Below, piece by piece: positions 51,542 through 64,000 of a stretch of DNA of 64,000 nucleotides; within the stretch, counting starts at the first letter, position 1; each line of letters starts with the position of its first letter. Source of the stretch: Auanema rhodensis (lineage: Eukaryota > Nematoda > Chromadorea > Rhabditida > Rhabditidae); assembly GCA_964057225.1 (NCBI GenBank), contig OZ059897.1:14508001-14572000 (forward strand), written 5' to 3'. The position numbers and the translations under genes were made by a program. Under the pieces are notes generated by a model. That model was not told the origin of the DNA, did not search any database, and worked only from the letters and a program-made list of their open reading frames with translations.

Positions 51542-53040
51542 GAATAGAAAGAAAGAGAGAAAAAAAGAAAGAGAAAGGTTGGATATGGGAAATAAATGAT
51601 AAAAAGCAAAATATGATCTTCATCATCAACCATTGAATGAGGAATGTTACCTATAATGTTATGATTATATATGAATGATACAGCTTATATTGTCAAAAAG
51701 CCTGAAAAATATATGAGGAGGACTGTTCGACATATACCTGAGATGACACATCAAGTGAACAAAGTTTTTTTTTCAAGTTAAGTCTGCCCTTCAATCCAGA
51801 TGAAAATAATTAGAATAGTTTAAAGAAGATGTATGAAATGAAGATGTATGCTCAGAGTACTTGTTTGAAATATAATTTATTGTTTAAATTATATTTTAAT
51901 GTATGTATATATTAACTTTGGAAGGCTTATTAAATCATCCTATCAATCTTCAGCTATCTATCTATTCTCAGTTATGCATATAACACAAATTCATCTCGCT
52001 ATTTTATCTAAGAATTATAAATAATATAACTATAATGGCATAAAGAAATATGAAAAATGACTATGACAAGAGTATCATTTCAAGAAAGAGAACAAAATTG
52101 TTAAATAGAAATGTGTTCTGAGTGTGCAAGCTCTAAAGCAAATTCGTATAAGGATTTCCTATTCCAACAACCCATTCAGTATCTCACTAGGATGACCTCA
52201 TGAACCTATTACGTTGGTCTAAAATGGTAGTGCCTCCTACAAATTGGTAGAAAACTCGAAATGTTGTAGGTTATAAAATAAAAAAATTTAAAATAAATTG
52301 ACATTTATTTTTCACAAGTTTCTACGTTTTTACATGACTCTTGAAAATTTAAACAAGATCAAATAATTGTCAAGGGTTTCGTTTTGATTGTTCAACATAC
52401 TTCTCTGTTAATGAGAAATAAATAAGCCTTAACTAAGCCTATCAAATGTATTAAAAGCAGAAGCATTGTTCCTATTTCTATTAAATAGAGAATTACTTTG
52501 CCTTCAGCGTTAGGGTCGTTAAGCATTGAAATTTAGACAATCTTTGGTTCATGGCAATGACAAGAAAAATGTGCATCAATATACACCTTGGAGAAGCACC
52601 AGACAAGAGATTAAGGGGAATTGAAAAAAGAGTTGCAATAAGAATCGTTTACGTAATCTAAGACTCTGATTTCTGAAGTCTAAACGATAAATTAAAACGC
52701 CGAGACTTCATGCTCAACTATACCATAGTTCATTCAGTGAACCTTATACTGAAGAAATTAGGATTCAACTTGAGTTGACATAACGTAGATCTACTAATAT
52801 ACCGGATTTGAATGAATAAGAAACGGAAATGAAGAGGGAGTGTGGGCGTTAGGACATATGAAAGCTAGGTAGAGGGAGATGAAGTGGTGAAACTGAGTTT
52901 AAACTCAGTAGAGGTATAAAAGACATCTCAAGATGAAATAAAGGGCTTGAAGTTACATGGTGAGTTGGGGGCGGTCCTATTGCAAGCTCGCTTGTCTCCA
53001 CCTACTTCTAAGCTTTCTGTCCTCGTTTTTCCTTGCTATC

Positions 53041-53084
53041 TTTCTCTCTCTCTATACCTCTCTATCTACCTTTCTCTCTCTTTC

Positions 53085-53181
<97 letters not shown>
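53041..53181. repeat. Long CT microsatellite
   Basis: An imperfect start, then about 45 uninterrupted TC units from 53091 to 53181, the longest pure array in the window. It creates Ser-Leu open frames that are not genes. Confidence 0.93.
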
Positions 53182-53183
<2 letters not shown>

Positions 53184-54677
53184 ATTTTCGATGTAATATC
53201 GTCTTAAAGGGTGCGGCTAAAAGACAGATGAAGAAATTGACGCCGAAATTGGCATTTTCCTTGAATACTTTATAAATCAAGCACAATGAGATAGTTAATA
53301 GCGAGTAAAACGAGCAACTAGTTTTGAGAATACAATAACAAATAGATCATAAGAACGTTAACAACAATATCGAACTATTTTACTTTGATAAATTGACTGA
53401 TCACACCCCCACATACATGTCACATATTTATATTATTTATTTAATTATTTTCTCATCACTGAACGATGTTTGAAGTATCACACCTGCAAATATGATGCTA
53501 CAATACTCTTTGAATGTCATTCAAGCAGAAGATAACCAGAAGGCAAGAAGGAGTGTGGGATGTGGTCGCATCTCTATGCAAAAGACGATGGGGAGTTGAA
53601 CAGGGAAAAGCAAGCTTATGGAATCATGTGTTTGTTGTTGAGTCACAATTGTAGCCGATCTTCATATGCATTTTTCCAGGACATGTGACGGACTAAGATT
53701 GAGATCAGCTCTATAAACTTCAAAGGATTCTAAGCTTGCAGATGAATTTGGCAACTTTTTATATTTTTTGCAAGTTGTTAAGCTTCTCTAAACTCGGAGG
53801 AACATACCACACTCACAGCAAAATAATGTTTTTAGAAAGTTCAATATGAAATTGTGAAACCTGAATGAATTTAAACATCGAAGACTTAGGATAGATAGAA
53901 AAACATCTGATTCATTCATCATGGCATTTCCGTGAATGTTTCAAGAAGTTCAGAAAACTTTCAAATTCAAATGAATTTAAATGTGAAATTTAGCTCAAAG
54001 AAACATTTCGTCTACTAAAATTAAGCGAAATATCAGAAAAATCATGCATGGAGAAAAAGGCAAAAATTTCATTTGCATTTTAATATGTCTTACGGAACTT
54101 CATACATGCTATATGCTTAAATAATTGAATTTATTTCATATATAAAACTAAATAAAACTAAATAATCATTCAAGAGTGCTGATTTTCTGATGGATTGATG
54201 ACGAAACATTTATTTAATTTTTATAAGTTCCGTTTTTTTTTTCCTCAATATTTTCAGTTGATGAAAAGATATATGAAATAAGAACAATAGAACATTGTTC
54301 GTCTTCGTACCCATAACTTTCATCTCAATTTTCCAATTTGGTTGTATTCATCTTGACTTTCAAAGCGCGTAGTATTCAATAGGATAAAATTTTTTTTTTT
54401 TTGCTGCAAAAAAGCAATCATAACAGATAATGTGAAACATTGGTAAGTTAGATGATCATATTCCACTTTCGTGAAAGTTCTTTACTATTTTTGTATAAAA
54501 TAAAACAAAAATTTGTTATCAAAAACAATAAACTTCTGATATGATAATGCTTCAACACGGAGTAATAAACAGAAGACAACTGTTCATTACCAATAAAAAA
54601 AGAAAAATTGACGTCAATTCCTAAATGTTACTGCATCTAATACAATAAGAGTTGGTACAAAACGTTTCGGTCAATGT

Positions 54678-54693
54678 ATATATATATATATAT
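54678..54693. repeat. Short TA microsatellite
   Basis: Eight TA units. Confidence 0.7.
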
Positions 54694-57423
54694 TCTTGAT
54701 TTTTGAGCTTAGTATGACGTTCTTTTGGTCGGGAAACAGTGGTGTACTGCTCCATCTCACTTTATTTGATTCGACGGAAGTATTGCCAGTGAACAAAATT
54801 ATAAGGGTGCTAATAGTGAAGCTGTGGTTAGCAATAAGTGATGACGAAGACTAAAGTTACATCAAGCTAGCTTCCATCCAAGCAAGTAAGGATACGTATG
54901 CGTATGCCACCCACGTCCACATTGGGAGCGCCTTTACAGCTTAATTTCATTAATGGCTCAGTATAATGGGCACCATCGTTATGAAAAGAGTGAAACAACC
55001 CTAAATGGAAAGTTTTTCGAGAGACCCAGACTCTCAATAAGTGAGCTAGAATTCTCCGGGTATATACACATATCTCTCGCCTTCGCTCTATAGCTTTAGA
55101 ACTCTTAACACTCTTTCAAGCTCTCAAATACTCCTCTCCTTATTTGACTAAAAATATATTTATATATCCGATCGGAAACTTTTCATAATAGAATCTATGT
55201 ATTCAATTCTGAAAATGTGTTATATAGCATAGTATATAAGGATATATTTATATATGGATAATGATTTGAGAGAACAGAAGTCATAACAACGTCATCATGA
55301 CGAAGTTTAGCTCTTTCTTGTTTGACTCAAGCATGTATAGTATATATCCCTGTGAGATTTTGAAGATCACTTATGAAAATAAATTACTCAGGAATATGAA
55401 AACATCATCGGGCATTATTTACAGGAAAAGTTTCTGAAATATTATGATGAACGATTATAAATAACTATTTACCATTCAAAATATAATACTATCTTTAGTT
55501 GCAGAAGGTTAATCATGACGATATATACATATATCATGACGATAGATATATATATACACGCTTTCCTCATTTTCATCATATGTTTTTCTATCTTCATAAC
55601 AGAGGTAAACGTGAAAACAGAAGACAACTTAGATTTTTTTCTAGAGAATCGATAACAAATATAATGATTCATACTTGCAAAAAGCAACAAAATAACAAGT
55701 TCTTGTACGAATTTTATTTATCTGGAGATGAAAAAGGTGAAGCACAAAAAAAAACAGAGCTAAGCTATCACAACAATCTCGAAATTCATGGGCTTCTGCA
55801 ACTTGATGAAATCTGGATTAAATACATTTCCTATTTTTTTTGTCGAAAAAAAATGTTTTGAAGTCATTTCTCATTAACACACAAACTGAAATGTAGATAG
55901 TTTGTAGGTTTATATTATTCAAATGTTTTCGAACGAAATTTTATTTCCTCTGAGAAATAGAATTCTAGTGTACATTTTAAAACAAAAAAAAACAATCACC
56001 CTTTAACTTAAATATGAAATTCCAATCAAAAAATTGTTTATTTTTTAGGTGAGCAATTGTTTTATTCTCAAAGCAAATTAGATCAAATATTTTATAAAGC
56101 TCTGACGGAATTCATCAACTTTAATTGTCACCATTTAACAATGTAATATAATTTTTTTTTGTTCAGATTTTTTTTTCAAAAGTTAGCTCATTACAAAAGA
56201 ACACTAGCTATAGTTAGACACATTTGTTCCCGAAATACACAATTTGAGAGATCAATCATCGGATGTTGAATAACATTAAAATCTTAAAAATAAAAAGAAT
56301 AGAACAAAGGATGTCACAGTATCAAATAACTAGTGTATAAAAAATCAGAACTACATAAAGTAAAATACGGAACTCTACTAAACAAGAACACACATCTGAA
56401 TATAATGAAGCCGAGGGAGAAAATTAACGATAGAGAATGTGTATGTCGTGTACTGAATGCAGATATATCTATGTAACATAATGAAAAAAGAGCAGAATAA
56501 GATCTCATCAGCAGAATTATACTTTTTTGAACTAAACTACAAAATGTTTGAATACTATTTTCACATAATATAGAATAAGATAGAGTATTCTCTTGCATAA
56601 AAACACAACAAATTTCGTAAATTCATAATGAACTTTTTCACACATTTTATTGTTTGTTATTTTTGTGTCCCATGTCAAAGAAATTACGGAAATTCAAAAT
56701 TTGAACAAAAAATCAAATTTTTCCGAATTGTAGCCTGTTCAAACCATTTTTCGTAGGAAAACAACGTGTTCAAAAATACACAACAATTTCAATCTGAATA
56801 CATTATATTTCAGAAATGTCTCCATTGAACTTTTTTATACTTTTTAATTATTTTCATTGTTTAATTTATGGGGAGATTTGACCACGTCTCAGAAAATAAA
56901 AGCTCAATTGAAATACCAAAATGCATAGAAAACTAAACTCATAAGCCAAAAGCTATAAAATGAAGAAATGATATTACTTTAATGAAAAACAATGAAAACG
57001 TTAGTCATGAGGATAGGCTGAGAACGACAATCTGACACTTTCATTGCCTATAAACTCATCAGACGTATTAGCACTGAAGTGCGAATGAACGCGAATTGCT
57101 TGGAGACTTTACTTGCTTTATTGCAATACCTTCTACGCAAATTAAACTGACATGAGAACATCAAAGTTCATCTCATATCAGATGTATATGTCTGCTATTT
57201 GAATACTCATTCGGTTGATCTCCATTTCTTGGGCCTTCTTCGTAGTAAAAATCTTATATTTTCCGAGGGCGGGGGACGTCTCATTGCTTTTCATTTCCAA
57301 AAAAAATTGCCAATTTTATAGAGAGCAATATATATTTTATTATTACATATTATACAATAATCTACATTGGCTCATCGTAGTACGACGATTGGAAATAATT
57401 TAATTACAAACGGCCTATGACCG

Positions 57424-60046
57424 TTATACATCTATAGAAGGAATCTGATAGTCGTACGGACTGCAATAAGTCTGGGGCGAAAACATATTCATATTAGTAG
57501 AGACACCTACAGAATTTGGCAAAGTCTGAAAAGAATTAAGTAGTAAACTGAATTTACGCATTCAACACATAAACAGAAAAAAAGTGTTTACAACTTGGAT
57601 ACTTACCGTTATATTTGTCTGATGATCATGTTGAGTGGATTTCACATAAGAATAGGGTTCCTAGACAAAGGAATTATAAATAGAATTCTTTAAAAAATCG
57701 TATCGTACGTTACTGTTGTTAAAAACACTTTTCTGGTCGGAATAATTTTGTCCATCATCAGAAAAAGGGGAGCATGGAGTAGTGCATGATTCATATCCAG
57801 AAGAATGACCATCACTAGATCTTCTCTTCTATAATTTAAAATGAATTAACCTTTAATAATATATCCTGTAGCAAACCTTAATTTTAATAGAGCTAACTGT
57901 TGTCTTTCTCTTTTTGCGAGTTACTCTATTGCGTTTTGATTTTTCGATGAGCATAGCAATATCCATGAAACCTTTTACCCTTGCTACATCAACAGGATAA
58001 TGATCCTTAAAGAACGAATATTATGATAAATAATTTGGGAAATAATGAGAATCTAACCAATTCGTCTGGAATATTTCCATTTGCTCCAGCATTCAAAAGT
58101 GCTTCAACTGCATTGTAGTTTCCACAGATAGTAGCTTGCCACAAAGGAGTGCAGCCCTAAGAATACATCAACATATACAACATATATGTCTTATTTAAAA
58201 ACCTGAGAGTCTTCAGCATTGATATTAACTTTTGGTAAATCGACGAGGTATTTAATCATCTCAACATTGTTCATTTTGGCTGCATAATGGAGTACAGTCA
58301 TCCCATTATAATGAAGTGAAGTCTATAATAGTTTGGAGTGAGGAAAACAATTTTTAACTCATAATATGTATTTACAAACCTTATCTCCAGAATCAGCTGG
58401 ATCAGCACCGGCTTTGATAAGAATTTTTGCAAGTGGAATAGCAAGTATAGGTGGATATTCAGCACACAACATAAGCGGCGTTTTATCTAATTCATCAACA
58501 GCATCAATAGAACGTCGACCATCGACCAACTGTAACGTCAAGGATTAATCAAAAAAAAAAGCAGAACTAACCGAATTTACAATCTTATCATATGCTAAAA
58601 GTAATTGAAGCATATTCTTATCCATATTATGAACAGCATGATGTAGGCAAGTTGAATAGTTAATGTTCATTATAGTTCCGTCTGCACCACTGTCTAACAA
58701 AAATTTTGCCAGATGGTAGTGTCCTCCACGAACAGCAACCATTAAGGCAGTCTCTTCTCCTAAAGAATATGAGTATATGTAAAGTTGAAACTTCCTTTTA
58801 CTCACTTTCATCTTGAGCGTTAATATAAACGCCTTTTTCCAATATTCTTTGGGCAGACGCAACAACCGATTGCCAATTGGCTCGTCCACAGCCTTCAGCT
58901 AGCCAATGAAGCTCTGATCTTTCACTGCTTTTCTGGAAAAAAATACATTGAAACAGAACTTTTTTTTGCAGAGTTGTACTTCTTCGTGTTTAATAACAGT
59001 GTAAGTTGGTCGCTGAACTGTTATTCTCGATATGATAGTTCTGAAGACAATTACGTAATGCTAATATAATTTTCTCACAACACACCCTCCAGATTCTTGA
59101 GATTGCCCTGAACCATTTGCACATGATCGTTTAGCAGGTAGACCTTCCTCTATATGTACAAGATCTTTATCTGAAATAGGATTAACTTCATGAAAACACA
59201 CATGCTGTAAATGTTCATACCAGAGAGTTCGGCAGGAGGAAACCATACAGGAGCAGTTACAGCTCTTCGCTTTCTGCTTTTGGTTATAATACCATAAACT
59301 AGGCCTAATACGGCAACTAATGACATCAGACAGAAAGCTAAGGCAACGATGGATGAATCACGTTTTTCTTTTTCATCTTGAGTTCTGATGGAATGATGTT
59401 CACTTAGTACTGCTGCTGTTACAGAAATATTCAGTTCATCCCATTCCTTCAATAAGTATCGAAGTTGCCGTATACATATATATACAAATTACCTTATATT
59501 TTTGAATTCGTTCTTGAATATATTCTGAAGTACAGATATCGCATTTTCTCATAGTTAACCGAACTTTTAAAGTTACAGAAAAGACGGGCAAATTCCCATT
59601 TTCATCAGTCTAAATAGGACATAATAAAGTCGTTAAAAGCAAAGTGTAACCTCATAAGGATCCTCCGTGTATTCATAATTATCAAAGTTGCTCACATCTG
59701 TTAGTAATTCAGCTCTAGATCTAGTAGCCATTTGAATATTTCCAAGAAATATTCCTTGGTATATAGCAAATACATACTCAGTCATGAATAAGGTTACAGA
59801 AACATCTACTGTGGTCTAAAAGTAGAAAACATAATTATTTTAAGAAAAAATATGGCTTACAAATTCTTGGATTGGATCATTTTCGCAATCTTTCTTTTCG
59901 GAATATCCATGATCACATTCGATATCACAAAATCCATTATTATTAATTCTTTCACAGTAATTAGCCATATGAGCAGCAGGAAAATGCTCAGCATTTATAA
60001 ATAGAAATACAGAAAATAAAATAGAAAATCTTAGAGATTTATCCAT
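57424..60046 (-). CDS. Notch-family receptor without EGF repeats
   Basis: Around fourteen exons, roughly 640 residues. Order: signal peptide (RFSILFSVFLFINA), one LIN-12/Notch repeat (YCERINNNGFCDIECDHGYS), a reduced heterodimerisation region (VDVSVTLFMTEYVF; SVTLKVRLTMRKCDICTSEY), one membrane helix, the stop-transfer KSRKRR, a RAM motif VWFPPAEL for CSL/LAG-1 binding, about six ankyrin repeats (EETALMVAVRGGHYHLAKFL; GMTVLHYAAKMNNVEMIKYL; GCTPLWQATICGNYNAVEAL), a basic nuclear signal RKKRK, and a Ser/Pro-rich tail (SSGYESCTTPCSPFSDD) ending at the stop 57424-57426. Notch carries ligand signals to the nucleus through metalloprotease and presenilin cleavage. C. elegans LIN-12 and GLP-1 have many EGF repeats and three LNRs; here the signal peptide leads within about ten residues into a single LNR. 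No RxRR furin site was seen. The GLG1 stop is only 687 bases upstream, so hidden EGF exons are unlikely. Confidence 0.88.
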
Positions 60047-60733
60047 GACTAGATGTAATGATTAGAGTTAGCTCTCCAAGAGAGACGACTAAACTGAACT
60101 GCAGACTAACGAAGATCGTTATAGGTACGAATGACTGCAATATTTGATCAGAGCAAATCCGTAGTCTGATAAGGTTATGAACTCTGAGGCCAATCAACTT
60201 ATGATTTATTGGTTCCTATGGTCATATCCCAGTTATGGTTGTTCAGGGAATGTGCCAATGGCATCGATTGGACAACTAGGTGTGAACATGATGTACTGTT
60301 ATATGATTATATGATATACGAGCCAACCGACAATATCTTGAAATTAAAGATTTATTCTTAGAAAAATATTGATAGAATAATAAATATAAACTGTGAGAAA
60401 TATGTTAGAAAGAAAAGAGCCGTTTATAGATCACAGAGAAATATAGAATTTAACAACCTTTTAAACAACCGCTCCCCACAACAATAATGCACAAGTTCAA
60501 ATTATAAAAAAGTATTAACACGTAATATTAAAATTATTTTCAATTGTGGAGGAATGAGGAATCATTTTTTTCTCTTAATTGTTGGGAGAAGATAGCATAA
60601 GAATACAGTTAGTCTAACGCTACATCGGGAAGCCCGATATAGAAAGCAATTCTTCTAGAACGCAAAGTATAAAATAATAAAATACAAATTATGCAATCTA
60701 GAAATTTGGCACTTATACAATATTAGACGATTT
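60047..60733. promoter_or_regulatory. Upstream region of the Notch-like gene
   Basis: About 690 bases between the GLG1 stop and the Notch-like start. The half nearest the start (about 60,050-60,290) is less A+T-rich and holds no open frame or Cys-rich coding sequence. It probably carries the promoter and 5' leader, plus the GLG1 3' untranslated region on the far side. Confidence 0.4.
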
Positions 60734-63700
60734 TTAACGGTTTTTAAGTTCGTAATGAGTTCTCTTCGTTAATCTACCGCAACAGCATCCGAATAGGAAC
60801 AAGAAGAAGATGACACCACCTAGCCATCCCAGCAATGATATCTTGTTGGGGTGGCTGTTTATAAGTTCTACAACATCGTGCCAACTATCAGGAAGAACCA
60901 TCTCGAACTCCTTATGAGCCTTCATCCATAACCGGTTTCTATCAACTAATTTATTTCTACACCCGGGGGTTAATTGAGCATTTGAGCTTTCCGCAGCATC
61001 CATCAAACACATGATTACTAAAACAATTTCAGTAAATATCAAGATAATATGATAATTTTTTTCAGAAATAAGCATAAATTATATTAAATGGACAAAATGG
61101 ATACGCGAAAAAAATATTATTATTTCATTATAAAGTAATTAGATCGGTTGCCTTTTCCATATTTTCAAATTACTACGTAGAATTATAAATAAGAACTAGA
61201 TATTTACCTCTGCTGTTACCGGGAGGGACATCCCTACATAGGCGTTGAATATCAATGCCACAAGCCTCGTGAAGAGAAGGATCAAGGTTGATATCGACTA
61301 ACGTTTCTTCTGTTCTACGTGCCAACTGCAAAGTAGTATATATGCATATTACATAATGATGAACTCCATACCTCCTTACTACAGCTAGGATCACCAATTA
61401 CTCCCTTATAGAAATCTGCTTTCAAACATTCAAGAACAGTATCGAAGTTACCTCCCTGCAAATAAATTATTAATAACCATCAAAGACTTTTGGTTAACTG
61501 TTTGAATGACAGAAGAAGAACAATGTCTTTCAATAGTGGCTTTGCAAGCATCATACAATGAGGGATCAAGTTTAGGGTCAAGCTCAGCTTCCAAAATAGC
61601 TTTAGTAATCTAAATATGTTTATAACACAAAATAATTTTGAGCATATATAATACCTCTTCTTTACATGGAGTTCCAATGTGAATTTGTTCGTGAGCTGAG
61701 CGTCTGTATTGCTCTCTCAAGCATCCGACTACAACTCCTTTCAACATTGTTTGGGCATATTGCGGTTTATTAATTTTGTCTAGATCTTCAGGACAACTGA
61801 AAAGCATTTTCACATTAAATGAAACTACATGCAATTCATACTAAGTTTTAATTTCCTCACGACAAGCACTCAAAAGGCCAGGTCTTAGTCTAACATCGCC
61901 AGCAGCCTCTTGCATACGTTCCTATTACAAATCGGATAAAATATGGATAATAAATCTAATTGTATACCTGAACAACAGCTTTACATTCTCTTTGAAGCAA
62001 TCTAACAATCTTAGTATTTGTCAAACATTCCAAAACATTTTCTCTATTTTGAGCTCCACAGAACTTGCCGATATCGTACTTGCATTTCTTCTACACATAA
62101 ATCATGAATATGATATTCAATTAAAAGCAAGTACCTGAAGTTCATCATCCATTGTGTTATCAACAGCTTCAATCTTTTCTCTATAGAACACCATAGAACG
62201 ACAATCATGTCCCAAAGCATTGAAGTTTTGACGGAGACATTCAACGGTATCTTCAAATGAGTCAGCTTCGTTACATCTGAAAACATTACATAAAACTAAA
62301 TGAAAAACTTAATTTTCTACCTGAATTTCTTTAACTCAACTGCGCACTTCTGTGCGAGTTGTGGATCAGCATCGGCCATATGTTCTTTGTCGTCAAACTA
62401 AATAAGCCTGTTAGTTTTACAAATATTAACATAAAATATTCTTCGTGCAACTAACAGATCATATTAACATATATAGGTATAAGCTATAAAGTGGAAAGGA
62501 GAGGTAGGTAAACTATCAAACGAAACTGTTAATTTCTAAGTGAAATTAAGTGCTAAATATTAGTATGACTCCCAAGTTTAATGCAGACACCCCACAACAC
62601 CAACTCACTTCTACCTGTTCTTGCTGAAGATAGGCCACTTTAAGTTGCTTCTTGCACGGATCAGATAAGTCAGAATTGTGGCCAAGAACCTTGTGCTTGA
62701 ATCGGACTTCAGAGAGACAACGGATAATTTCAGCCCTAGAATTTTAGCACTGCCTCATAAAATTCGAAAAACGACTTACTTATCGTTTCCATGTCCAGTA
62801 CAATACTTCTCGATATCAGGAGTACAAGCCTTTTGGAATTTGTAGGAGAAATGGTAATCCCGGAGAGAAACCAGTTCAAAGTGGTTAACATAAGACTTAC
62901 ATTTTCCAGTCATTTCTGGGGTATCCTGTAATATAGACAAAAATATTATAAGCGTAAAATTTCCTCAATAAAACCTTATTTCTAAGAAGACACTCCATTA
63001 CATCTCCGTGATCAATTTCGTCATTTTGGAATTCCTCACAGTAGGTGGTGATAACTGGCTTACATGCTCTAGTTAAAGCAATATTAAGTTTAGTGTCCTG
63101 TGATTCCATTTGAGTGAATTTCACAAGTTCCTAAAAAAATATCTTAGTGTGGCAAGAAAAGCACATTACCTCATGACATCTTTTATGTTTATTTACGAAT
63201 TCTGGCTTTTCAAAGTTATCTTGTAAACATTGCATTTCCTATAATATAAAATTTATAATTTAGCATAAAAATAAGATAATACCTCCATAGGCTGGACATT
63301 ATGACTACAATACTCAGAAAGAGCATCACGGCAATTATCTTCAACTTCTGGCATCAAATTTACACGGACAGCGCGAGAATGGAGAACACGTCGAACTTCG
63401 ATACCACATTTGTAGGTTAACTAAAAATAAAAAAATAAAAAAGATTAGAAAAAATAGACAAACAGGATTTTTCTCGTCATAGGCGCTTCTGTAAAGACAA
63501 GCAAGAACTTGTGGACCTGGGTCAGGAATATTAGCATCATTGCTAGCCATATGCCAATTATCTAATGCATGACACCTACAAAACAAACATGAATGACTCA
63601 AAAAAAGAAAAAACTTACTTATTAATAGCTTCATCGTGACAAGCAGCATAAAGTTGTGGATCTAATGTCCAATCGCGAGCCATGAAGTATTGTACCTAAA

Positions 63701-64000
63701 CAAGCAATATAAGTTGAGGTTTTCAAAATGGCATAAAATAAACCTCTAAAAGACGTTTCTCACAGTCAGCAGTCATATCAGAATTATCAACATGCTTCAT
63801 TAAACACTCAAGCGTAGCTGTCTCAGAAACAGCATCCATGGAGCACACGCCATCAATTAAGGGACGGCAAGATGCATAAAGGACACGATCCACCTTGTAG
63901 TTGGAGCCAATATCGGCAACCTAACAAACTTTGTTTAGAAAAATAATGTAAATGTATTCACAAACCTTTACAACTTGAGATACTGCTTGAAGACACTGAG
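60734..64000 (-). CDS. GLG1: Golgi apparatus protein 1 (GLG1/CFR-1/ESL-1), 3' part
   Basis: Partial: the 5' end lies beyond the right edge. The visible exons encode the C-terminal part of the cysteine-rich GLG1 ectodomain, each repeat with spaced Cys and frequent ...C...LR...L phrases (KPVITTYCEEFQNDEIDHGD, VMECLLRNK, DPSLHEACGIDIQRLCRDVP), then one membrane helix (LLGWLGGVIFFLFLFG) and a short basic tail GRLTKRTHYELKNR, very close to the GRITKRVTRELKDR end of vertebrate GLG1. GLG1 is a type I Golgi membrane sialoglycoprotein that binds FGF and, in mammals, E-selectin. Introns are short (about 45-60 bases), apart from one of roughly 200 bases near 62.4-62.6 kb. The stop is at 60734-60736. Confidence 0.93.

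Larger units (their letters stand above)
50684..57423. other. 6.7-kb non-coding stretch upstream of the peptide gene
   Basis: No recognisable gene. It contains GA (about 51519-51541) and CT (53041-53181) arrays and a less A+T-rich block at about 54,720-55,040 that could be regulatory. It is upstream of the peptide gene and downstream of the Notch-like gene, so some of it is probably promoter and enhancer sequence and a 3' untranslated region. Confidence 0.45.

Noticed and set aside
52947-53275. Three overlapping SLSLSL open frames on the plus strand
   Set aside because: Products of the TC array only.
60047-60733. EGF-repeat exons for the Notch-like gene hidden upstream
   Set aside because: No Cys-rich frames here, the first exon already carries a signal peptide, and the GLG1 stop closes the space.
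1-64000. CRISPR arrays, insertion sequences or prokaryotic operons
   Set aside because: Spliced eukaryotic genes throughout; repeats are simple-sequence arrays without spacers, and no element with intact termini was found.

Overview
The window is nuclear DNA of an animal, very probably a nematode. It is strongly A+T-rich. Its genes are cut by many tiny introns, often 32-60 bases, ending in TTTCAG- or TTTTAG-like acceptors, and several have acceptor-like sequence directly before the start codon, as expected for spliced-leader trans-splicing. One gene encodes a protein of the MLT-10 moulting-cycle family, which I know only from nematodes. I cannot name the species. All exon models were read by eye; most internal splice sites follow from reading frame and family similarity, not from transcripts.

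Layout. 1-5.7 kb: no convincing gene. 6.1-9.5 kb, minus strand: PRELI-domain protein, EMC5 and NDUFAF6 lie head to tail, with EMC5 and NDUFAF6 almost touching, which suggests an operon. Divergent from them at 9.9-10.8 kb (plus) is LEPROT, with two candidate last exons. 11.3-15.8 kb (minus): an FMRFamide-receptor-like GPCR. 15.8-31 kb: about 15 kb without a recognisable gene, rich in GA/CT and TA microsatellites. 32.5 kb: tRNA-Pro(AGG). 33.0-36.0 kb (minus): the MLT-10-like protein with a C-terminal pentapeptide array. 36-40.2 kb: mostly non-coding, with broken coding-like scraps. 40.2-42.6 kb (plus): an SLC2-like transporter. 43.0-44.6 kb (minus): RUS1/DUF647 protein. 44.7-47.4 kb (minus): PPWD1, a WD40-cyclophilin. 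47.8-50.0 kb (plus): CCT4. 50.3-50.7 kb (minus): a 77-residue secreted precursor with an allatostatin-C-like Cys ring. 50.7-57.4 kb: non-coding, with a long CT array. 57.4-60.0 kb (minus): a Notch-family receptor that lacks every EGF repeat. 60.7 kb to the right edge (minus): the 3' part of GLG1/CFR-1.

Most genes are housekeeping: mitochondrial and ER biogenesis, chaperonin, spliceosomal cyclophilin and Golgi membrane. Placed among them are four signalling or developmental genes: a peptide GPCR, a putative neuropeptide, a Notch-like receptor and a moulting protein. The strongest candidates for something new are the EGF-less Notch, the allatostatin-C-like precursor and the duplicated terminal exon of LEPROT. 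No transposon with intact ends, no CRISPR array and no rRNA were seen.
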